A stretch of DNA of 7,136 nucleotides from Rhodospirillaceae bacterium (lineage in GTDB: Bacteria; Pseudomonadota; Alphaproteobacteria; UBA8366), in assembly GCA_002718015.1 (NCBI GenBank), contig PBCW01000007.1:3247-10382 (forward strand), written 5' to 3'. Positions 1 through 4,422 of this stretch are shown one piece after another; the stretch's first letter is position 1; every line of letters starts with the position of its first letter. The position numbers and the translations under genes are program-made. The notes beneath the pieces were generated by a model that ran no database searches, was not told the origin of the DNA, and worked only from the letters and a program-made list of their open reading frames with translations.

Positions 1-701
1 TTACTAAAATACTCCGATTGGTCGGGAAACGGTATGAGCGGCCTGTCAAGTCTATTGAGAGGATCATATGAAAGATTCTTGAGAATAAATTTCTTTTTCG
101 ACTGTTTAAAATTAATGCGATCTAAATCTTTACGGTTTGTAATTCTATGAACTTCGGGCGCAGTTAGTCCTAATTCTGAGGCTATTTCACACAAACGATG
201 TTTATCATCGAGCACTTTCAGGACCTCCATATCAAAATGGAGGAATTGACATTGTTCCTTCAATGTTTTTTTAACGTCAGAATCAAAATATACGACTTTT
301 GGACTGGCAACAGGAATCACAAGGTCTATTTTTTCCGCCGTTACGATTTTACGAATTGCACTGAGGTAGGACCTGAGACCTTCATTTAAATCAGGGAGCA
401 ACACAAATTTATGTATGCAAGCTGAAAATGCATGCCCTGAACAACTGAATTTTGCGACTTCGGAAAGGTAAACTTTATGGCCTGATCTGTGTAGTAGCCT
501 GGCTAGCTGTAATGCCTTTGTCATCTTGCCACCGGTAAGGAGGATGTTCTGACTATCTGTTCTTTTCATTACAGCGTTCCGCAAAAACAGTCGCATCAAG
601 CTAGCAACACAAAAAATAATAAAACTAAGGGGGGCAAGACCGGTTAAAACCAGAAAGTAAAACATGCCGTGACGGCGACCACGTATTTTAGCCTTCATCA
701 T
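1..701 (-). CDS. mysC: MysC-like ATP-grasp ligase, mycosporine-glycine synthase (N-terminal 233 residues; runs off the window)
   Basis: I translated this by hand from the minus strand; it stays open to position 1 and is cut there. MysC is an ATP-grasp enzyme that joins glycine to 4-deoxygadusol to give mycosporine-glycine. Visible features: a basic N-terminus (KAKIRGRR), one hydrophobic membrane segment at about residues 13-37, then the pre-ATP-grasp domain opening with ILLTGGKMTKALQLARLL (53-70), the DDKHRLCEIASELGL helix (165-179) and ILKNLSYDPLNRLD (206-219), whose Lys208 is the likely ATP-binding lysine. These match the cyanobacterial MysC pattern I remember, including the membrane anchor. 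The start is well fixed: an in-frame TAA (704-702) directly precedes two tandem ATGs (701 and 698). No good Shine-Dalgarno is seen. It begins 8 bases after the mysB stop, so it is probably co-translated. The catalytic C-terminal half is outside the window, so activity cannot be judged. Confidence 0.85.
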   Translation of the reverse strand, partial: MMKAKIRGRRHGMFYFLVLTGLAPLSFIIFCVASLMRLFLRNAVMKRTDSQNILLTGGKMTKALQLARLLHRSGHKVYLSEVAKFSCSGHAFSACIHKFVLLPDLNEGLRSYLSAIRKIVTAEKIDLVIPVASPKVVYFDSDVKKTLKEQCQFLHFDMEVLKVLDDKHRLCEIASELGLTAPEVHRITNRKDLDRINFKQSKKKFILKNLSYDPLNRLDRPLIPFPDQSEYFS

Positions 702-709
702 TTATACTT

Positions 710-1519
710 TTATTTTACGCGCTCGGACACGGTCACGCCGTCACGAAGTGGTATTATTACCTGTTCCATTTGTTTTTCATTATTTAGGTATTGATTAAAC
801 AAATTTATTGCGTGACCGGCTTCAGATCTGTCAACCCTATCCAAGTATACTTCTCCTTGAAGGAGAGTATTGTCGACCACACAAAGACCACCAATGCGCA
901 GAAGATTGCTTTTCAGAATATATTGCACATAGTTTGTATAATTTTGCTTGTCGGCATCAACAAAAATAAAATCAAACGTCAAATTTTGTTTTGATATTTT
1001 TTTCAAGGTATCCATAGCTGGGCCGATTATTATTTTTATTTTTTTCTCCAAACCAGCAGAAAGGATACTTTTCTCTGCGATGGCAGCAGCCTCAGCATCT
1101 ATTTCACATGCTATTAACTCGCCATCATCGGGCAGCCCCCTTGCCATTGAAATTGCCGAGTAACCAGTAAACATGCCTATTTCCAAAATATTTTTTGATT
1201 TAGTTGCCGAAACAAGTGTTTTAAGGAATTGTCCTTCAACATGCCCCGATAACATTTCAGCTTCCAAAAATACATCATGTTTGCCTCGATCAGTTTCCCA
1301 GTCAAATTTACGGGTTTCTTGCGAAAGAGATGCTAACGATGCGGGCTCACTGGTGGTATTTTCCTCAAGATACTTATCCAGGCCGGAAGCTAAAAGGTAT
1401 ACGCGGTTTAGTTCTTTTTGGAAATTGTCGCTTGTTTCCTTCAATGAGGGGTCATTCCTAAGTTGTTTTAATTTTTCAGTCAAAATGGAATGTGGTGTTA
1501 TCGGCCTAAGCGTTTTCAT
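710..1519 (-). CDS. mysB: MysB-like SAM-dependent O-methyltransferase (4-deoxygadusol-forming)
   Basis: The protein has 269 residues and is a class I, Rossmann-fold O-methyltransferase of the cation-dependent catechol/caffeoyl-CoA type. SAM-binding motif I is ILEIGMFTGYSA (111-122), the acidic end of strand 2 is CEID (138-141), the metal/SAM region is FVDADKQNY (186-194), a second metal-site Asp-Asn follows at D216-N217, and the C-terminus IPLRDGVTVSERV (256-268) is typical of the family. About 100 residues precede motif I, longer than the simplest catechol methyltransferases but expected for MysB. In the MAA pathway this enzyme methylates demethyl-4-deoxygadusol to 4-deoxygadusol. The family alone would not give the substrate; the assignment rests on its place between mysA and mysC. 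It starts 15 bases after the mysA stop, with only a weak AGG ribosome site, which fits one polycistronic message. It lacks the oxidoreductase part of MT-Ox, so the animal gadusol route is not indicated. Confidence 0.88.
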   Translation of the reverse strand: MKTLRPITPHSILTEKLKQLRNDPSLKETSDNFQKELNRVYLLASGLDKYLEENTTSEPASLASLSQETRKFDWETDRGKHDVFLEAEMLSGHVEGQFLKTLVSATKSKNILEIGMFTGYSAISMARGLPDDGELIACEIDAEAAAIAEKSILSAGLEKKIKIIIGPAMDTLKKISKQNLTFDFIFVDADKQNYTNYVQYILKSNLLRIGGLCVVDNTLLQGEVYLDRVDRSEAGHAINLFNQYLNNEKQMEQVIIPLRDGVTVSERVK

Positions 1520-1534
1520 CGGTAAACCTATCGA

Positions 1535-3274
1535 TTATTCAGCAGCAAAAGCAGATTTTAGCGGAACATGCACAGTAGAGGGGTCTTCCAAACCAACATC
1601 ACTGCAAAGCGGTTCAACGCCAATACCTTTACGTTCAAGGCTTTGGCAAAAAGAATGATATTCGGAAATAGAACTTTTTAATTCTTCACGCGCGAGATCA
1701 TTGATGTATCCACAATTACCAATTCTGTGCTTAGGAACAGGAGCTGCGAGATTACCTCCGCGTTTTTCTATAATACGTTCCTGAGATTCCCAAATTAATG
1801 GTTCCTCTAATAAAATGTCGTGCCAAAGACTGAGCTCAAAACTTTCTATCAATTTAATAATTCGAAGGAAAGTTTCGTCATCTATCCAATCTCTTTTTCT
1901 ACTCAAGAAAGCACCAAAGCCCATTCCTATTGATACTGCGTGCCCATGCAATAAACCGGCTTTTATCTCAAAACCAGGTGACCAGGTATGACCATACGCA
2001 TGAGGTCTGCATTGATGGGTTTCATATAAATTCTCGTATTCTGCAGAAACATAACTCCGCATAGCGCCGGCTAAAATTTTGTTCGATTTTTCTACTATAT
2101 CTTTGGTTTTAATATTTTCCTGTTCAATACCAAATTTTGATTTAAACAAATCTGCACCAACATCTTCGAGGTCACAAAACAATTTTTCATCCTTCACAAC
2201 ACCCATTTTAATTGTTTCAGCCACGCCGTGTCTGAGCCAGCCAATTTTAAGTGTCTTAAAAAACGAACGATCTGTTATTGTAAGGATCGGTGTGTGATAA
2301 GAACCAAGTAAATTTTTGTATCCGTAACCATCACAGCAAGTCCGAGGTGATGGTCCAGCGTCTATAGCAGAGACTATTGACGATCCAACCATAATATACG
2401 GTGTATTGCGGTGGTAAAGAGCGCAAGCCAAACCACCGATATCCGCTAAAACGCCACCCCCAATAATGAGTACGGGCTCATTCCTTGAGACGCCGAGCGA
2501 CTTAAAATTACCCAATATCTTTTCGACAGTATTGAGTGCTTTATCGACCTCCATCGCTCGGTAGACTAATTTTTCCAGATGCGTTGAACTATGCCTAAAG
2601 TAATTCTCAATGTCTCTTCCGAAATGCTTATCTACATTTTCATCTACAAGACAAATACAGCGTTCTAGCGGTCTGTAGATATCACTTAAAATAGTATTAT
2701 TTAGGCTCAATATATTTTCTTCAATACGTATCGACGTGAAAGTGTGGGAAGACATGACGGCCTCAAATGCTTGATCATCAGAGCCAGTCGTTACTGAGCC
2801 GCGGCTTTCGCGATATGGTGATGTCGGATATAAGGCGTGCGGATTATTATTTGTAAGTTCTTGTTCATAATTTTTAAAATATGAATTGAAAGGTCCATCC
2901 GACAGCACCTTTGATAAACGGATTTTGCCTGCACAATTATCTAAAAGTTCATTTTTAAAGCCCGTTATACCCTCTGAAGCATTAGGAACAAGAATCTTGC
3001 TTAGCTCCGCAAAATCAGAAAACACAAATTTCAGAGGCTGGGAATAACATGCCCTAAGGCGACGAATAATAGGTATAGCCTTGATGTTATTTGAAGAAGC
3101 AAGTTCATTCATTAAATCGGGTGAGTCAATTACGATATTTGTGAACCAAACCACTAATTCTTTAAACACATCTGATGAACCTAATTTGCTCACTGTGTCG
3201 GCAGTTGACGTTCTACCTACGACGATTTGTTCAAGCTCAATAAGTTTTGGTAAGACATCTGATTGTACAGTCAT
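1535..3274 (-). CDS. mysA: MysA-like sugar-phosphate cyclase (demethyl-4-deoxygadusol synthase type) with a long N-terminal extension
   Basis: The protein has 579 residues; cyanobacterial MysA is about 410. Residues 177-545 form a dehydroquinate-synthase-fold, NAD-dependent cyclase. Visible features: IIGGGVLADIGG (270-281, NAD binding); D305; K320-N321; GVAETIK with metal ligand E353 and K356; AYGHTWSP with metal ligand H429; LLHGHAV with metal ligand H443; and a C-terminal DVGLEDPST. AYGHTWSP, with Ala where dehydroquinate synthase has Asn, marks the sedoheptulose-7-phosphate cyclases (EEVS/DDGS) and argues against AroB. With mysB and mysC beside it, demethyl-4-deoxygadusol synthase is the best call; EEVS activity is the alternative. 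Two oddities: residues 1-170 match no domain I know (helix-rich, then low complexity around 140-168), and the loop IDAGPSPRTCCDG (304-316) has Arg311 where related cyclases have Lys. Upstream, GAGATGAG is only a modest ribosome site. This is the first gene of the three-gene run. Confidence 0.87.
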   Translation of the reverse strand: MTVQSDVLPKLIELEQIVVGRTSTADTVSKLGSSDVFKELVVWFTNIVIDSPDLMNELASSNNIKAIPIIRRLRACYSQPLKFVFSDFAELSKILVPNASEGITGFKNELLDNCAGKIRLSKVLSDGPFNSYFKNYEQELTNNNPHALYPTSPYRESRGSVTTGSDDQAFEAVMSSHTFTSIRIEENILSLNNTILSDIYRPLERCICLVDENVDKHFGRDIENYFRHSSTHLEKLVYRAMEVDKALNTVEKILGNFKSLGVSRNEPVLIIGGGVLADIGGLACALYHRNTPYIMVGSSIVSAIDAGPSPRTCCDGYGYKNLLGSYHTPILTITDRSFFKTLKIGWLRHGVAETIKMGVVKDEKLFCDLEDVGADLFKSKFGIEQENIKTKDIVEKSNKILAGAMRSYVSAEYENLYETHQCRPHAYGHTWSPGFEIKAGLLHGHAVSIGMGFGAFLSRKRDWIDDETFLRIIKLIESFELSLWHDILLEEPLIWESQERIIEKRGGNLAAPVPKHRIGNCGYINDLAREELKSSISEYHSFCQSLERKGIGVEPLCSDVGLEDPSTVHVPLKSAFAAE

Positions 3275-3288
3275 AGATTCTCATCTCT

Positions 3289-3315
3289 TTAAATTTTTGT
3301 TACAAAGCCTATCAT
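3289..3315 (-). promoter_or_regulatory. Possible 8-codon leader ORF ahead of mysA
   Basis: ATG (3315-3313) opens an ORF of eight codons, MIGFVTKI, ending in TAA at 3291-3289, 14 bases before the mysA ATG. The best Shine-Dalgarno-like stretch in the leader, AAAGGGGAG (3327-3319), sits only 3 bases before this ATG, while mysA itself has a weaker site. The same frame can also start earlier at 3342, giving 17 codons. It could couple translation to mysA or be chance; there is no run of one amino-acid codon, so classical attenuation is not suggested. Confidence 0.22.
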
Positions 3316-3370
3316 TTGCTCCCCTTTACTCAAAATTTCCATGAGGCAATTCGGCGCGGGTAATACTTCA

Positions 3371-3394
3371 ACAATTCACTAACAATGTAATTGT
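3371..3394. promoter_or_regulatory. Operator-like nested inverted repeats upstream of mysA
   Basis: ACAATGTAATTGT (3382-3394) is a perfect dyad, ACAAT-GTA-ATTGT. A second arm, ACAATT (3371-3376), also pairs with AATTGT (3389-3394) across 12 bases. This alternating arrangement about 100 bases upstream of mysA fits a regulator-binding site near the operon promoter, but no factor can be named and A/T-rich DNA produces such dyads by chance. Confidence 0.3.
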
Positions 3395-3400
3395 AAGAAA

Positions 3401-3590
3401 CGCGTCGTGCGGGGGGGTTCTTTTAGTCACGGTCCTAGTGTCCGGGCTACGGCTTCGGGTTCCGGATTGCCAGGACGCCTTCGCAAAAGCGAAGGTGTTA
3501 CCTCTAAAATTTTTTTAAGAGGGAGAGCTCCGAGAGGACTTTCCCCCTTTTTGTCGCGGGAGAATCTATCGATGTTGTCCCCCAAGTTAG
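3401..3590. ncRNA. Hairpin-rich block, candidate structured RNA or palindromic element
   Basis: Read on the minus strand, the block contains successive inverted repeats: GGGGGA-N14-TCTCCC (3583-3558); GGGGGA-N15-TCTCCC (3547-3521); CCTCT...AGAGG (3522-3501); a strong 10-pair stem with one mismatch and a TTTT loop (3498-3475); and TCCGG-N16-CCGGA (3466-3441). It closes on a C-rich run, the complement of G7 at 3411-3417. The first two hairpins have the same arms with one G.U pair each. The block is visibly richer in G+C than the neighbouring mys DNA. Inverted repeats are symmetric, so the strand is not settled; a leader of the mys transcript, an independent small RNA or an inserted palindromic element all remain possible. 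I recognise no named RNA family. Confidence 0.35.
3475..3498. repeat. Strong perfect-core hairpin (CCTTCGC-TTTT-GCGAAGG on the minus strand)
   Basis: Seven perfect pairs around a TTTT loop extend to ten pairs with a single A.C mismatch (ACACCTTCGC against GCGAAGGCGT, minus strand). It is the most stable-looking hairpin in the window. No U-run follows it directly on either strand, so it is not a standard intrinsic terminator; it more likely forms part of the larger structured block. Confidence 0.6.
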
Positions 3591-3682
3591 TTTTTTTAGG
3601 GACAAAGGTTTTGGCTCTCATTTCATAGACAGCTGTAATAGCCAAACAGCAGTTTTTAGTGAGATATTGCTTTAAGGTTATC

Positions 3683-3705
3683 AGCTTTTATTATTTTAAA
3701 AAGCT
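3683..3705 (-). terminator. Weak A/T-rich inverted repeat downstream of ssb
   Basis: AGCTTTT and AAAAGCT pair across 9 bases, and ATC/GAT flanks can extend the stem past one bulged A. It lies about 60 bases after the ssb stop. With few G/C pairs and no clean U-tract it would be a poor terminator, so read-through from ssb towards mysA is plausible. Confidence 0.2.
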
Positions 3706-3766
3706 TGATTGCCGCAACCCTGCGATTTGTCAAATTGAGACGACATTGCCTGCTCCAAAGATACAT

Positions 3767-4225
3767 TTAAAACGGAATTTCATCATCAAGGTCACTGCTA
3801 CCTGTCGGTCCGAGACCAGAGTCCTCTGGCGGGGAATAGTTTTGAGAAATCTCCTGACCAGCACCTCCTCCTGCGCGGGAGTCTAGCATTGTGAGCTGTC
3901 CTCTAAATTTGCGAAGAACTACTTCGGTTGTATATTTTTCTTGGCCTGATTGGTCTGTCCATTTTCGGGTCTGAAGCTCTCCTTCAAGGAAAACCTTCGC
4001 CCCCTTTTGCAAATACCGTTCCGCAACATCGACCAGCCGATCATCAAAAACGACCACTCTATGCCATTCTGTCCGTTCTTGCTGTTCACCACTGTTACGG
4101 TCTTTCCATCGTTCGGAAGTAGCTATCGACAAATTACAAACCTTTCCGCCGTTCTGCATTGTACGGACCTCCGGTTCACGACCTAAGTTTCCAATCAGTA
4201 TTACTTTGTTGACGCTTCCAGACAT
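3767..4225 (-). CDS. ssb: Single-stranded DNA-binding protein
   Basis: The protein has 152 residues. SSB coats single-stranded DNA in replication, recombination and repair and recruits partner proteins. The OB-fold covers about residues 1-112, starting [18 protein letters not shown], with TEWHRVVVF and the aromatic DNA-stacking residues W40, W54 and W89 in the places seen in E. coli SSB. A Gly/Ser/Pro-rich linker (about 116-144) leads to the acidic tip DLDDEIPF (145-152), the docking peptide for partner proteins. It is slightly short for the family because of a short linker. The start is supported by a GGGAGA ribosome site 5 bases upstream. It diverges from uvrA across 197 bases, an arrangement also known in E. 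coli, and probably shares SOS control. The next gene on its strand is mysA, 492 bases on. Confidence 0.97.
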   Translation of the reverse strand: MSGSVNKVILIGNLGREPEVRTMQNGGKVCNLSIATSERWKDRNSGEQQERTEWHRVVVFDDRLVDVAERYLQKGAKVFLEGELQTRKWTDQSGQEKYTTEVVLRKFRGQLTMLDSRAGGGAGQEISQNYSPPEDSGLGPTGSSDLDDEIPF

Positions 4226-4230
4226 CGATG

Positions 4231-4236
4231 TCTCCC
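4231..4236 (-). promoter_or_regulatory. ssb ribosome binding site
   Basis: GGGAGA lies 5 bases before the ssb ATG (4225-4223), a better Shine-Dalgarno match than any of the mys genes or uvrA has. It fixes the ssb start. Confidence 0.75.
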
Positions 4237-4280
4237 GTGTAAAAATCGCTGATTAAATTCAACATATACAACGCAGGGTA

Positions 4281-4289
4281 TTTATATCA
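4281..4289 (-). promoter_or_regulatory. Candidate ssb promoter, extended -10
   Basis: On the minus strand TGATATAAA reads as an extended -10 element (TGn followed by TATAAA), about 56 bases upstream of the ssb ATG. The -35 place at about 4304-4309 has only a weak match (GTAACG), as expected where an extended -10 does the work. It falls inside the LexA-like repeat, which would explain repression. Confidence 0.45.
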
Positions 4290-4293
4290 GAAT

Positions 4294-4310
4294 GTTACCG
4301 CAGCGTTACC
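4294..4310. promoter_or_regulatory. Candidate LexA (SOS) box, direct repeat
   Basis: GTTACCGCAGCGTTACC is a GTTACC direct repeat with an 11-base period, i.e. GTTA-N7-GTTA. The alphaproteobacterial LexA box is GTTC-N7-GTTC, so spacing is exact and each half differs at one base. It lies between the SOS genes ssb and uvrA and overlaps the expected -35 of ssb. For uvrA it lies 113 bases before the ATG; a TATATT at 4362-4367 could be the uvrA -10, but without a good -35. Confidence 0.45.
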
Positions 4311-4422
4311 TATCCATACAAATCAACGATAAAAGTGATCGTCTCAAGCCATTGTGGGCCCTATATTAATACCGAAGAATTTTTTTATAGCCAAATAACA
4401 TATAGCGGAATTTTAACCTAAA

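Larger units (their letters stand above)
3275..3766. other. Long ssb-mysA intergenic spacer with structure but no convincing protein gene
   Basis: This is 492 bases between the ssb stop and the mysA start, both genes reading leftward. In minus-strand order it holds an A/T-rich inverted repeat (3705-3683), a hairpin-rich, G/C-richer block (about 3590-3401), an operator-like inverted repeat (3394-3371) and a short possible leader ORF just before mysA. Two overlapping ORFs of 72-73 codons on opposite strands (3427-3645 minus, TTG start; 3407-3628 plus) cover the hairpin block. Neither has a recognisable domain and I do not call them genes. The mysA promoter should lie here, but I could not pick a convincing -35/-10 pair. 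Confidence 0.6.

Noticed and set aside
198..389. 63-codon plus-strand ORF
   Set aside because: It is antisense to the MysC reading frame, which is continuous and shows family motifs.
1173..1658. 161-codon plus-strand ORF
   Set aside because: It is antisense to mysB and the end of mysA, both of which have clear motifs; its own translation shows none.
1535..3274. AroB (3-dehydroquinate synthase) as the name for the cyclase
   Set aside because: AYGHTWSP and LLHGHAV replace the AroB-type NxGHTxGHAxE and HGEAV motifs, and the neighbours are mysB and mysC, not aroK or other shikimate genes.
3536..3547. GGGGGAAAGTCC on the minus strand, resembling the RNase P RNA core GAGGAAAGTCC
   Set aside because: The other conserved RNase P RNA blocks are absent and the region is too short; the match is confined to a few bases.
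3407..3628. 73-codon plus-strand ORF as a protein gene
   Set aside because: It lies over the same hairpin block, has low-complexity composition (Gly, Ser, Arg) and no recognisable motif.
3427..3645. 72-codon minus-strand ORF as a protein gene
   Set aside because: It needs a TTG start, has no good ribosome site, no known domain and a mirror ORF on the plus strand; the hairpins explain the region better.
4221..4232. Perfect 12-base palindrome GACATCGATGTC over the ssb start codon
   Set aside because: It overlaps the start codon, is short, and has no sign of function beyond chance; it was not called an operator.
4362..4367. TATATT as the uvrA -10
   Set aside because: No acceptable -35 lies 16-18 bases upstream and the region is A/T-rich; not firm enough for a feature.
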